Positions 1-11,598 of a stretch of 64,000 nt of DNA are shown piece by piece; position 1 is the stretch's first letter; every line of letters starts with the position of its first letter. The DNA is taken from assembly GCA_024449915.1 (NCBI GenBank), contig JAMZAV010000638.1, forward strand, positions 62,001-126,000, read 5' to 3'. The notes beneath the pieces are model-generated. The model saw only the letters and a program-made list of their open reading frames with translations. It did not search any database and was not told the origin of the DNA. Source of the DNA: Sweltsa coloradensis. Taxonomy: Eukaryota > Arthropoda > Insecta > Plecoptera > Chloroperlidae. A program made the position numbers and the translations under genes.

Positions 1-1700
1 CTTTTACTAAGATAATTGCATGGACCTTTTTCATATCGTCCTTGCATAAGATATGGATTATAAAAAAAAAAACAATTATTGGACCCTTTTCTCCTGAATA
101 ATATTTAGTTGTAAATATAAATGAAGACAGATATTGAAGAACAGTAGTGTAACAAAAGTTTAGCCGATGAATCGTATTAACAGATTCATCGTAACACTTC
201 AAAATACAATGTCAGATTTTACATATAGCTCTTATCAATGTTATAAAGATTTTTTTGTAATATTATTGTGTTTTTATATAAACGATATAACAGATTTCCC
301 CTCTAGTGTATTCAAAATGTAGATATATTTTTATTTAATGTATTTTGATTGACCATGCAATTATCTACTATTTACCATGATAAATCTATATTATTATTGA
401 TAATATATAACAATTAACAGTTTATAATGAAAAAATAGGTCTTGTGGCCAGGGACTGCACTTATGTGCAGTTTATTAATAATAATTTAATACAATCTCAG
501 GGCTTTTTAAATATATTCATAATACCTCATCAATAAGATGCTTGATAATATTGAACAGTAATAAAAAACTTGTATAATTTTTGGCATGTCAAACATTAAA
601 AATATAAATATACGGATATACAGAAAGTTAAGTGAAAAATAAGTAGGACATCACAAATGAACACCAACCTCAGTTATTGTGTTATCATCGTGAAGAAGTA
701 TTTACTAAAATGAATTTTAATTCATGTTATCGTATTATATCGTTCATTCAGATCAATGAGCAGAGATTTTATTAAACTTATTACGTGACGAATCAACTTT
801 TCACAACTCTCCGAGCTACATCTATTTATTGAATACGTACCTCGTCGATGTGCTTAATACTTTACTCCCAGGCAGATGGCATAGATTGAGAGTGCCCTCT
901 TCTTCAACCGACAAGAAGGATATATGTTCACTCATCTCGCTCTCACGTTTCGCTAATGTATAATGCAATAGTTTTAATATTAAACAAAATCTTAAATTTT
1001 CATATCAATTTAATTCTGTTCGGATAAGCCTATTCGCGTAGCCATGTACATTTGCAGCTTTATTTGTAGCTTTTAAATAATTTTTATCCGTACATCTGAG
1101 TTATCATTTATACCTGTCACTGAGGTTGCAGAGTCAATCAATATGATCGTTAACAGCTGCTCTCGGTCAGCTTGTGGCTTAATAATTTTGATATCACACT
1201 CATACGATATTTGAAATCAATGTTAACATGTTTGTCATGAATTTGACAGATAAATGCAAAACCTTCTTCTGAATGCAAATAAAAATCTGGGAATCATTAA
1301 TTTTAACCAGTAATTCCTAATTTGGTTGATCGGGTCATGTTGGATATTGGAACTTTTCTTTTGAAAGGGTACCGCAAATTTGGAGTTTTATTTACATGCG
1401 TGCTTATTATCCTTTGAAAATGTCTAGTGTTTAGATCTATGTATAGAATAGGCTCAACCTATTTTGTAGAATCAGTGCAACGTGGTTTGTTACGTTGTAA
1501 TCTGGATTATTTATTTATGTACTGATAAATTTTGGGTAGATACGAAAGGCAACGTATTTAAGAGATATGAGTATTGAATCTATCTTGACATTACGGTATG
1601 ATTAGGAGCGGAGCTTTTCTGTTCGTCCTTGAATGTGTAACTTTTCTTGTTTTCATGGTGCTTTTGTTGACATAGCACTTTGTAATATTACTATTTCAAA
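1..1700. other. No gene seen; AT-rich intergenic or intronic DNA
   Basis: I see no convincing exon, RNA gene or repeat boundary here. The stretch is AT-rich with scattered homopolymer runs and many stops in all frames. A slightly GC-richer patch near 840-920 shows no coding signal. Confidence 0.5.
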
Positions 1701-1712
1701 CTTTACATAACT

Positions 1713-1797
1713 ATAGTTAATTATTGTGTATGCATTTATGCAATTTGGTTGTCCTCTTTTGTAAATCAGTTTTTATAACTGACTAGGATAGACCATG
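1713..1797 (+). repeat. Retroelement 3'-tail fragment (tail family T)
   Basis: This is a truncated copy of the sequence better preserved at 60994-61160 and, inverted, at 57230-57398. The shared core is GTCCTC.TTTGTAAATCAG, then TTTTTATAACTGA, then TAGGATAGAC. This copy lacks the TAAA-repeat tail. The layout resembles the 3' end of a non-LTR retrotransposon or SINE (inference); no coding part is attached. Confidence 0.5.
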
Positions 1798-1883
1798 GAT
1801 AGACCATAACACGATCGAGGACGTGCTGTTCCATTTGAGCTAGACCTTCTCTTAATCCAGTTCCATGAATAGGCGTTAATTAA

Positions 1884-2662
1884 TTGGATGAGCGTAGCGA
1901 GCGTAGCGACCGAAGCAAAAGATTCCATTCTACTACACTGGAGAAAAAAATCCGGAATGTTTTTTTTTTCGTTTTTTCTTTTTTTTGTATTTTTGTCTGT
2001 TTGTCCGCACGATTCCGGCTAAACCGATACTCTGATTGAGATGAAATTTTATGGAGGCCTTCGAAATCTCTGAACTTAGAACTGCCACGTTTTTGAGCGC
2101 AATCGAAAAATTATTTCTCATGAAAATCGCAATTTTACGATTTTTTCGATTTAAAAAAAAATCTTTGACTTATAACACCTACATGCTTTATCCGATTTTA
2201 ATGATTTTTGCACAGAACCTTTATTTTATGAATTAAGATATTCTTGTGAAATTTGAGCGCAATTGAAAAAATATTTATCATAAAAATCGAAATATTACGC
2301 TTTTCTTTTTCTTTTTTAAACAATTTTTGGACTTATAACACCTACATGCTTTATCCGACTGTAATGATTTTTTCGCAGAACCTTAATTTTATGAATTAAT
2401 ATATTAGTGTTAAATTTGAGCGCAATCGAGAAATTATTTCTTATAAAAATCGCAATTTTACGATTTTTTTTAACAATTACGATTAATAAATTAAAAAATT
2501 AAAGGAAATTTTTAATTTAATTTAATTTAATTTAATTTAAAAAAAATTTCAACTTAGTAATGATTTTTCCACAGAACAACAGAAAATTCGCATAACACAT
2601 GGCAGCTCAATGCACCAATTACGCTCATCCAACAACGCAGCGGGACTTAAGCGTTTTCCTAG
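1884..2662 (+). mobile_element. Helitron-like non-autonomous element, copy A
   Basis: The copy begins TTGGATGAGCGTAGCGAGC and ends with the subterminal inverted repeat CGCTCATCCAAC, a hairpin (AACGC, GCGTT arms) and CTAG. It is flanked by A on the left and T on the right. The interior has one ~185-bp module (GGAATC..TCTCCAGTGTAG side, then the AGATTTCGAAGGCCTCC region, all read on the opposite strand). It then has about three ~165-bp modules carrying TTATAACACCTACATGCTTT. Short frames inside it, such as one rich in Lys, are by-products of the repeat. No Rep/helicase is encoded, so it would depend on a partner in trans. Confidence 0.85.
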
Positions 2663-2681
2663 TAATTCAATAAATACATAA

Positions 2682-3849
2682 TTGGATGAGCGAAGCGAAG
2701 ATTTCAATTTCACTTACCCGAAGAAAATAGCTCGGGTGTTTTTTTGTCGGTTTGTTTGTTTGCTCTCTACCGAGCAAACGGCATATTATGCGATCTCGAT
2801 GAAATAAATAAATAAATAAATTTTATTTAGAGTCTACCCACTAAGTTATATAACTGATTTTCAGTGGGGGACTTTAAATCAAAGCGACCAAGCCAACCCT
2901 GCAGGCCCCGACGCAATCGACGAGTGAGCGATAACCAACCAAAGATCGATATTTTTAATAGGAGATATAGCAATCAGTGGTATGGACAGTGCGAACACCC
3001 GCGAATCAACGCCAGAATCAACAAGGCCGATTCAGAACAACTCTGGAATTTATTATGTGCTTCGTTGGTAGGACGGCTCCAAAGTCACCGTTTACAAACT
3101 CCTAAGACACGAAGTGACACGAAGTGATGGACTTAAGTCCAAATCAGAAGGTAAAAAACTTCTGACTTTGGCGGGAATCAAACCCTGGACCTTCTGCATT
3201 GGAAGCAGATACGCTAACAACAAGACCAACGAGCCACACATAAGACCAACGAGATCATATATATCATAAATTAAAGGGGACCTTCGAAATTTTCAAACTT
3301 AGATCTGCTTAGTTTTTGGTACAATCGAATAAATATTCCTCATGATTTTCGTACTTTTAACGATTTCCCCCGATTTTTAATGCGATATTTTTGTTATATT
3401 TGGGCCGATTTTGACCAAACGGTTGGGGCTACAACGTTCTTATTTTACATGGACATTAAGGTTATGGTGATGTAGTGCCTTTTGAAAGAAAAAGATGAAA
3501 AAAAAAAGTTATACTTAATAGAAATAAGGGTTTTAAATATAAGCCTTTTACAGGTGTATAATTAACAAGTAACAAAAGAAACTTGACAATTATCACCAAC
3601 AATGCGTACCAAAATCAAGTTTTTGGGCCTCGAAATATTTTACATTCTATTGTTAATTGGTATAACCATATCTTTCAATTTATACTACTTTATAAAAATT
3701 ATCCTAATTTAACAAAAAAATTGCAATGGATCTTGAAAAAGTAATGAGATCCCACGCATAGACAAACTTTGTAATTATTGGACATAAATTGTCAACTTAA
3801 AAAGCTCATCCATCAACGCGACTGAAAAAGCGTTAGCGAAGCGTCCTAG
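2682..3849 (+). mobile_element. Helitron-like element, copy B (second subfamily), carrying a nested SINE
   Basis: It starts TTGGATGAGCGAAGCGAAG only 19 bp after copy A and ends GCTCATCCATCAACGCGAC followed by a hairpin (AACGC...GCGTT), AGCGAAGCGTC and CTAG, then T. The interior matches copies D and I in reverse complement, including blocks read there as ATTGTAGGTGATTGTTGTCAA and GGTCAGAATCGGCCC. About 460 bp of unrelated DNA (2806-3266) interrupts it where the other two copies are continuous, so a SINE jumped into it after insertion. Confidence 0.8.
2806..3266 (-). mobile_element. tRNA-headed SINE nested in copy B
   Basis: Read on the minus strand, this starts with a tRNA-like head. It has an A-box-like GTGGCTCGTTGG, an anticodon-like stem TCTGC...GCAGA, and a B-box-like GGGTTTGATTCCC at about 3170-3183. 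About 300 bp of body follow, with a conserved patch TTCTGAATCGGCCTTG. It ends in a tail with CCACTGAAAATCAG, GTGGGTAGACTCTAAATAAA and an ATTT repeat at 2803-2830. AAAT flanks both sides and may be the target duplication. A matching body lies at 29196-29600, and matching tails lie at 37595-37695, 44905-44990 (minus) and 31912-31990. A frame at 2864-3127 on the plus strand is a shadow of the element. Confidence 0.75.
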
Positions 3850-4224
3850 TATGTTACATTATATTTTTTGTTGTCCTAGGTTTGGTTAGTCACACCGAAT
3901 GGAAGATTTTAAATTTTTTCTCATATTTGTTGTTTAAGTAGCTTAAATCTTAGGGATGTTAAATCTAGTAAAATGATAATAATTAGTTACACTACTCGCC
4001 TGTAATCTTAACGTGTCGCGGAAAGTGTAGTCAGCCTACTCACACTCAGGTGAACACTCTTTATAGGTACGCCACTGCAGCGCATTCTTCTAGTAGACCT
4101 TGTTATCCTAGGAAGCAACAGCTTGAGTTGCTAAATGGTTTATATTAAAGTTGATTATTAATAAAAATAAACTGCATAAACTAACTCATCACTTTTTAAT
4201 AATTTGCAATTTTGTTATTTCAAA

Positions 4225-4408
4225 CACACCTCGGGTCGTCCACTGTGGAACACACGATTAAAGGGCGCTGGTCCGTAGTGGGTGACTACTACGACGACTT
4301 TGGTTCGAATCCCGCATAGGGCATGGGTTTTATGTAGTTGTCCTTCATCGATATCAAACATTAATAAGGACGTTAAACAACACAAATCAATCAATAAAAT
4401 CAATCACT
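4225..4408 (+). mobile_element. Short SINE, tRNA-like head and AATC-repeat tail
   Basis: A B-box-like GGTTCGAATCCCGC sits at about 4303-4316, preceded by an A-box-like region near GGCGCTGGTCCGTAGTGGG. About 50 bp later comes AAGGACGTTAAACAACAC, then an AATC-rich tail. The head, short body and simple-repeat tail are SINE architecture. A similar 3' end is common in molluscan SINEs as I remember them, which I could not check. Confidence 0.6.
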
Positions 4409-5509
4409 CATCCATAACAACTAACGCAGTCGTGTCACGTTTCTTCTTTTACTAATAACCTCAATGTATCGAAACACCTCTTGTGTGTGAGTTTTGTCGC
4501 ATTTCTATTAATAGATCCTGTGTGACGCACGTATTGACCCGACGCTACGCCACTGTGTGTAATCAATATATCTCCCTGACAGCTGTCACTGATCTACGTG
4601 CGTATTTCAATTAGGGCTAGGAAAAATCTGCTACACGAAAATCACTCCGGTGAAAATATCGCCATATGGAAACTCTTTTGATTTCAATAAGCTATAAGGC
4701 TTCCATTTTGAGGCACTCTGCTGGTGACTGTGAAACGGAAATATTTATGTCTACAGTTCTGACTTTGAGCAGAATTGAAACTTTTTACGCAAAGAGTCAC
4801 AAGTGACGTCATAGATGTTCGCCCTAACTTGTTTTTAATGAAACCAGAACTCTCAAGAATTAATAAAAGTTAGCATTCATTACGTGGGATATGAATCACC
4901 TCTGGCACAATTCTTCCGGTTGATGAATGGCCGTTGCTGAATGAAACATGCCTGAAAGCAAATGCCAAAGCATTGTCAGTTTGTAACCGGTAAGTATTTA
5001 TAAACCTTCGTGCTTCAGGTTATTCTGTTATAATTCATACACTCGTAAGCTGCTGTCTTCAGATCGAATTTCACAAAAGCTGAACTCGCTGTTTACATAA
5101 GAACCCTTTCAACAGAATGTTTTTTATTATCTCCGTGTCCCATCCCAATTTGAGCACTACATATTTTCTTCTTTCCATCTCGAGTAGCCTTACTCAAAAC
5201 CAAGACACATTTTTACTGCAATAGGAAGCACGGTTCAAAGTACGAGAATGGACTTGTGTTTCAATGGGCACAAATACAATTCACTTTTGTTATTTGATTT
5301 TGTATGATTAATTAGGTTACGTTTAACAATACATAACGAAATTCAAAAGACATATGCACGTCACATAATGAAGTAAATCATTATTGGATTGCATGAACTA
5401 TTTAAAATTTGTTTAACTAAACTATGATATTCTTTACCCTATCACTTGTAATTATTGCACATGGAAGAAAAAATGAATTCAACAAGAATTATTTGTATGT
5501 GTTTTTAGA
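4409..5509. other. No gene seen
   Basis: This stretch has mixed composition and multiple stops in every frame. Isolated TACGCCACTG motifs occur at about 4070 and 4550. They might be eroded transposon ends, but I could not pair them as inverted repeats. Confidence 0.4.
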
Positions 5510-5989
5510 CAAGGAAGCTTCGCAAACGCTTTTTCAGGCGCGTTGTTGGATGAGCGTAATTTTTTAAAAACGAATAAAGCGTAAAATTGCGATTTTCATG
5601 AGAAATAATTATTCGATTACGCTCAGATTTCATACGAATATATTAATTTATAAAATAAAAGTTCTGTGAAAAAATCATTACAATCGGATAAAGCATGTAG
5701 GTGTTACAAGCCGAAATATGTTTTAAAATTTAAAAAAAAATCGAAAAATTGTGATTTTTATGAGAAATAATTTTTCGATTGCGCTCAAAAGCGTGACAGT
5801 TTTAAGTTCAGAGATTTCGAAGGTCTCCAGAAAATTTCATCACAATTGAAGTATCGGTTTAGCCGGAATCGTGTTAACAGACACACAAAAATACAAACAT
5901 GAAAAAAGAAGAAAAAAATCGTTTTTTTTTCTCCAGTGTAGTAAAATGGAATCTTCGCTTCGCTCGCTACGCTCGTTACGCTCATCCAA
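5510..5989 (-). mobile_element. Helitron-like element, copy C
   Basis: On the minus strand it runs from TTGGATGAGCGTAACGAGC (ending at 5989) to a 3' hairpin AACGC..GCGTT at about 5528-5548. The terminal four bases read CTTG instead of CTAG. It has one 185-bp module and about one 165-bp module, making it one of the shortest copies. It has an A on its 5' side and a T on its 3' side, as in the other copies. Confidence 0.8.
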
Positions 5990-6801
5990 TTATGTATCGG
6001 TTGGTTTTGGTATAATAATTTGATCGTTTTAACCATTAACTCCTGCTAGAACGTAACAATGAACAGCTTAAGTCCCCGTCAACCTACGATACGCGGAGGA
6101 AGATCGAGACCGAATCCGATACAGGAGAAATCGCGGGAAAGTGGTTGTGAATGTGGTTTGTGTGGGTTTAAACCCATTGGGCATCCAATGAGAAGTGCCG
6201 AAATTAAGGGGTTTTGGAGCCCCCTCTCTCTTCACCCCAACCAACAAGGCAATTCGCAGGTCGGGGTCTCCTAGCATCTGATTTCCAAATTAATTGGATA
6301 TCAACCATTTCATTCACGTTCCAACTCTAAGTTTTACCTTTCATATATTTTTACAGTTCTGTTATAATTAACTTGAGTGTTTAATATCTGAATGGTATTG
6401 GATCTTCTTCGTGTGCCATCCGAATACGTGGCGGGACAATTTTAAATTGGTTTGCTTTGGCATATTGCGGGACAAAAAACGTAATAAATTATTTTAATAA
6501 CCATTTAGCACGATTCACATGCAATACTTTCGCAAACCCGATATAACTGATTGGAAATCACTACTTGGACGGGTTTTACATCGCGTCGGAGTTGTGAATA
6601 TCTTACATTATTCGTTAGTTCTACGTGTCACCGTCACTTTGTATGACATTTGCATGGGGCTGGTAATCTTTAGTTTTTTGATAAGTTTATTCACCACTAT
6701 GACGCGACAAATAACCCGTAAAAGTTATAAGTTTTGTAAATTTTTGAACTAGATAACATAAACTACTAATAAGGTAGTAGGTAGTTTAGGTTATATAATA
6801 A
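5990..6801. other. No gene seen
   Basis: Frames at 6059-6274 (plus) and 6068-6277 (minus) overlap on opposite strands in a GC-richer patch. Neither has a recognisable domain or splice context that I can defend. Nothing else stands out. Confidence 0.4.
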
Positions 6802-7378
6802 CTAGGTCGCTTCGCGAACGCTTTTTTTAGTCGCGTTGTTGAATGAGCTTTTTTGTAAGTTTCTAGTTTGCGTGGGATCTCTTTACTTTTGCAAGTGCTT
6901 TTTGAACGCATTGTAGGTGATTGTTGTCAAGCTTCTATTGTTACTTGTTAATTGTTATTATATACCTAAAAAAAACTTTTGATAAAACCTTTATTTCTAT
7001 GGATTCTGGCTAACTTTCTCAACTTTTTCTTTCAAAAAGCAATACATCACCATAACTTTAATGTCCATGTAAAATATGAACGTTGTATCCCCACATGTTT
7101 GGTCAGAATCGGCCCAAATGTCACATAAAAATCGGAAAAATCGTAAAAGTACGATATTCATGAGAAATATATTTAATTTAACGTGGCAGGTCTAAGTTCA
7201 GAGATTTCGAAGGTCCCATCCAATTTTAATCAAGGTCGCATATGCCGTTTACCCGGTAGAGAACGAACAAACAGAAAACAAACAAAGAAACAAACAAACA
7301 ATTACACAAAAACACACAAGTTATTTTTTTTGGGGAGGGGGGGTCTTTGAAATTGAAGTTTTTGCTTCGCTCATCCAA
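6802..7378 (-). mobile_element. Helitron-like element, copy D (second subfamily)
   Basis: The minus-strand 5' end is TTGGATGAGCGAAGC at 7378. The 3' end at 6802 gives CTAG after a hairpin AACGC..GCGTT whose loop is T/A-rich. The interior aligns by eye with copies B and I: a block with ATTGTAGGTGATTGTTGTCAA, a block near CATCACCATAACTTTAATG, then GGTCAGAATCGGCCC. The α/β modules of the first subfamily are nearly absent. Confidence 0.8.
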
Positions 7379-7902
7379 TGCCAAAATAAGAATTGAAATC
7401 TTTGGCTGCATAATGCTTTACCAATACGCATAAATTTACTAAATCATTTTTATAACATAAGAAATTAAGACTGTGTGCGTCAAGACCAGGATGGATGACA
7501 TATTATAATATTTATATTTATTTTATTATAATTATGTTGTATCCGATTAACTTGCGAGTAAGTAAAAATGTTTTACTTTGCCGAAATATGTCTTATTGAT
7601 CGAACGAAAACATGCACTAGATTAATCTCCTGAGAGTGAAAACAATTCTGCATCACCTTGTACAACAATATTAGATCAGTAAACCTGCACAGATTGAACA
7701 ACAACACAACAACAACATTGTCCATACTGGCATTGATTTGTATCTATGATAAACAAAATTTCTCTTGTAGCAGACGTGCTTACCGATCTTCTGTTCAATA
7801 TAATATTATTAGCTATGGATTGAAATCTCTCGCAACCCCTATACACGTTTCTGTTTTGTGTGAGGAAAGCAAAGCCTAAGAATATATTTAAAACTATAAT
7901 TA
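7379..7902. other. No gene seen
   Basis: AT-rich spacer between two Helitron-like copies. Overlapping short frames on both strands at about 7660-7915 have low-complexity Asn/Thr or Cys/Val composition and are not credible genes. Confidence 0.4.
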
Positions 7903-8882
7903 CTAGGTAGCTTCGCAAACGCTTTTTCAGGCGCGTTGTTGGATGAGCGTATTTTTTTTATTCGAAAAAAACGTTAAATTGCGATTTTCATGAGAAATAA
8001 TTTTTTGATTGCGCTCAAATTTCACATTAATAGAAAATTTATAAAATTAAGGTTCTGTGAAAAAATCATTACAATCGGATAAAGCATGTAGGTGTTATAA
8101 GCCAAAGAATTTTTTTTAAACCGAAAAAAGCGAAAAATTGCGATTTTCATGAGAAATAATTTTTAGATTACGCTCAAATTTCACACGAATATATTAATTC
8201 ATAAAATTAAGGTTCTGTAAAAAAATCATTACAATCGAATAAAGCATGTAGATGTTATAAGTGGAAAACAATTTTTAAAAATCGAAAAATATCATAAAAT
8301 TGCGATTTTAATGAGAAATACGTTTTAGATTGCGCTGAAAAACGTGGCAGTTTTAAGTTCAGAGATTTCAAAGGTTTCCAGAAAATGTCATCGCAATTGA
8401 AGTATCGGTTTAGCTGGAAAAGTGTTAACAAACACACAAAAATACAAACAGAAAAAATAAGAAAAACGAAAACAAATCGTAAAATTGCAACTTTCATGAG
8501 AAATAATCTTTCGATTGCGCTCAAAAACGTGTCAGTTCTAAGTCCAAAGATCTTGAAATTCTCCAGAAAATTTCATCGAAATTGGATTATTGGTTTAGCT
8601 GGAATCGTGTTAACAAACACACAATAATACAAACAGAACAAAACAAGAAAATCGAAAAAAATCGTAAAATTGCAATTTTCACGAGAAATAACTTTTCGAT
8701 CGATTTTTCGACCCGTGCAGTTCTAAGCTCAGAGATTTCAAAGGTCTCCAGAAAATTTAATCGCAATTCGAGTATCGGTTTAGTCGGAATCGTGTTAACA
8801 AACACACAAAAATACAAAAAAAAACTTTTTTTCTCCAGTGTAGTAAAATGGAATCTTCGCTTCGCTCGCTACGCTCATCCAA
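7903..8882 (-). mobile_element. Helitron-like element, copy E, with amplified modules
   Basis: The minus-strand 5' end TTGGATGAGCGTAGCGAGC is at 8882. The 3' hairpin and CTAG are at 7903-7945. It contains three tandem ~185-bp modules; the motif AGTT.TAAG.TCAGAGATTT recurs at about 8349, 8533 and 8719. It also has two to three ~165-bp modules carrying AATCGGATAAAGCATGTAGG at about 8070 and 8240. Frames of up to 133 codons run through the modules in several phases on both strands, because the modules are similar in sequence and low in stops. Confidence 0.85.
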
Positions 8883-9596
8883 TTATCAATCGCCGTACTT
8901 TGAAGGACGTCACTTTGGAGAAAATTTATGTCAGGTTTTCAATTGGGCAGAATATCGACTTACGCCTAATGTGCTACCATTGAGCTTTGCTATCAGTCGA
9001 CTTTGACGAGTATTGAATATTAATCTAGAGAATCCAATATTTAAGAAACTAGCTACATAATTTTACAGATCCTACAAATATGTTATGCGATAGTGAAATC
9101 CAACGGCAGTAAAACCTACCGACTCCGGTGGTTCTGCCAAGTGGATTTCAGCCCGGCAGATAAAACTGAAAAATGTTATCCTCGGTTCAGTCGCAACCCC
9201 GAATCCTTCTACTAGCGGAAGTAGTTTTGCATGCTAATACAAGCGATCACCGCGAGATAGCGTGACGGTAACACAAGCAAGGGCATTGATTACAACTGAC
9301 ACGGCAGAGCACAGCCATAGGGTAGCTATTAGCAGCATGCTACGATGCAGGGGTGAACGGAACTATGTTTCTCTTCGCATTAATCACAATGTGTAGAGCA
9401 GAATTAAACAAGATTTAATATTGTACTCGTAACTCATATGTGGACTCGCAGCTGGAGGACATTGTTATATATTTCCACATGTTTTTATAACGTGAAAACC
9501 ATTGTCCTAAAAAATGTTTTTTTTATATTTTCTCCAAAACACCTTGTATATACAAACCCATTTAGGTTTGCGTCTGCATTTGTTGAATGTATTAGT
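8883..9596. other. No clear gene; GC-richer patch 9100-9360
   Basis: The patch at 9100-9360 is richer in G+C than its surroundings. It contains a stop-free stretch of about 46 codons without ATG, ending with TAA near 9238. It could be an exon, a promoter or old repeat sequence. I recognise no motif in it. Confidence 0.3.
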
Positions 9597-10066
9597 AGTA
9601 TTTTTTTTATTATAGCACATTAGCTAATTTAGTAGTATTACAATACAAGACATAGAACACATATTTAAAACAATACAGAGCATACAATGGTTACAGTGAA
9701 TGTTACAGTAAATGTACATGAACAAATCAAAAACTATATATAATGTTCACACTACACATGAATATCCTATAAACAAACATCAAATATTACTATACAATAT
9801 TGTAATACATTTTTTTACAGGTATCGAAACATAACCTTAAAAATATTCTACAGTGGATGTACACTACACTGTGTACCCATTTATCCGACAAGTTCATATA
9901 TAATAAATGTTCATAGGAACTAGTGGGATATAAGGCAATTCAATCTAGATTAAAACCCTGGGCAGTGGGCACAAAATATAGTGTCATTTGTATATAATAC
10001 TTTATGTTGTTTGTATATTCTGTATTTTCGAACCGGAATTTGAAGTGTACACTCACAACTTAGGTT

Positions 10067-10570
10067 CTAATTATCCCAGAATCCCTTATTCTCATGGGGA
10101 AGAGGCATTACGCTAGCTTTGTCCTTAATTAATTTACAGCATAGCCTTTTTAAACTATGGACAGAAGAATCATCTCTTCCTTTCAATGGAATTCTATTAA
10201 AAATTCGAATACCTTTTCTGAAAATCGAGTTATCACCATATTTAGTAGACGTTCTCTTAATGTCAGTTGCTTGTTTTATTTTTGATCTGGTATTGTACAC
10301 GTGAGGAAAATCACACTTCCGGATATTATTAGCCAGATAATCTGGTACCAGACCTTTATGTATCCTAAATATAAATGTTAAGGTATTTAACAATATCCTG
10401 TCTCTTATTTTTAACCAAGATATTGCTTTATACATATCAGTTATTGGTGTGTATCTATTCACCTGCAGGATGAATCTCACAGCTTTGTTTTGTTGTTTTT
10501 GTAGTGCCTCTATTTCATTTTTATTTAAAAGAAATAGGATACTGCTACAGTAATCAATGTGTGGCAACAA
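10067..10570 (-). pseudogene. LINE polyprotein C-terminal domain
   Basis: An open frame of 167 codons begins in HIDYCSSILFLLNKNEIEAL, followed by LQKQQNKAVRFI and a segment like WLKIRDRILLNTLTFIFRIH, then LVPDYLANNI. This is the conserved region after the RT thumb in CR1/Jockey-type LINEs, where 'Y C S ... L ... Q N K A . R ... P . . D M ... L . W L . . . . R' recurs. It follows the RT core on the same strand but in a different frame, with about 250 bp of frameshifted sequence between. It is not a host gene. Confidence 0.8.
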
Positions 10571-10821
10571 TTGATTGATACAATTTAATTTTTGAATCTA
10601 TGCTGAGGCACCTGCTAATTCTTCTAAAAAATCCTACTTTGCTCGAAAACTTCCTTAGTATGTAACTACCATGGCTTTTAAAATTTAGTTCTGGATCAAG
10701 TACTACTCTCAGATACTCGAGACTTGGGTAACAACCTTGATTTCTACACTATCAATTTCAATTTTTACCGCATTTAATTCTTGGCGATAATATGTGTGCT
10801 GCATAAATTTTGAGCACATAA

Positions 10822-11400
10822 TTAATGTTGAGATTTGCATGGATTGACTTTTATTCTGTTTTCAATTATCCACAAATTTATTCGTTTCAGGTCTTCATTC
10901 AATAACCTGGTTATTTCATGAATATTTGTGCCACTAATGCTAATGACGTTATCGTCAGCATACATATTATGTATTTGACAGTTTTTTAGTACTTTTACGA
11001 TATCGTTCATAAAAATAATAAATAATAATGGCCCCAAGATTGACCCTTTAGGTACTCCAGTCTCAGATGGTAGTGGTTCTGATACTATATTATTGAATTT
11101 TACTCTTTTTATTCTGTTTTTAAGTATGAAGTTAACCAGCTTAAAACTTGTCCGAGGAATCCATATCTTTTTAACTTTGCAATCAGGATGCGCCTATCAA
11201 CAGTTTTAAAAGCTTTTTTCAAATCCAGGAAAACTGCAATTGTAAATTTTTGATTTTCTATATTATTTTTCCATTTATTTACAGAAAACTGTATTGCAGT
11301 TTCACAAGAATGTTTACCACGAAAACCAGATTGTAACATTGAAGTGAAATTCTAGCAATTTTAAATAATTATCGACTGTACGTTTGATGTCTCTTTTAAA
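10822..11400 (-). pseudogene. LINE reverse transcriptase core, frameshifted
   Basis: Reading leftwards, the first part (about 11400-11109) gives QSGFRGKHSCETAI, then motif A as FLDLKKAFKTVD with its catalytic Asp, then YGFLGQVLSWLTSYL. A one-base shift near 11115 moves into a second frame. That frame continues with SETGVPKGSILGPLLF (motif B, with Lys where Gln is usual) and YADD (motif C, both Asp present), down to 10822, where it shifts again. Another shift near 11335 separates an upstream piece, KRDIKRTVDNYLKLLEF. Catalytic residues survive, but the reading frame is broken at least three times. A functional RT would be one unbroken frame of roughly a thousand codons with endonuclease. Confidence 0.85.
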
Positions 11401-11598
11401 CGTACTGTAGATAAAATTGTCAGACAGAGTTTTGTTATTTACACTAAAACTAAAAACTTTTATGTTAATACTGACTTTGCAATTGAAATTTGATGAAATG
11501 TAGGCCTAAATAATAATACTTTTTAAACTTGTTAAAATACGGTAATTAGACAAGAATCATAGTATATAACTAAAAGACCATCAGATATGCACTTTTGT

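Larger units (their letters stand above)
9597..11460 (-). mobile_element. Decayed non-LTR retrotransposon (LINE), RT-containing 3' part
   Basis: The minus strand carries a reverse transcriptase and C-terminal domain, then about 470 bp of 3' UTR-like sequence. This ends in an A-run and TACTACTAAT near 9597-9612, which I take as the likely 3' end. The 5' part (endonuclease, ORF1) is missing, as expected for 5' truncation during target-primed reverse transcription. RT motif order and the C-terminal domain suggest the CR1/Jockey broad group. Several frameshifts show it is dead. Confidence 0.85.

Noticed and set aside
4069..4555. Pair of TACGCCACTG motifs as transposon ends
   Set aside because: They are in the same orientation, not inverted, and flanks do not pair.
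8385..8983. Overlapping frames of 80-133 codons with a recurring peptide (LSSEISK.S.KFHRN.SIGLAG) as possible genes
   Set aside because: The same peptides appear in several phases and strands wherever the 185-bp Helitron module occurs; the conservation is of DNA, not of one reading frame.
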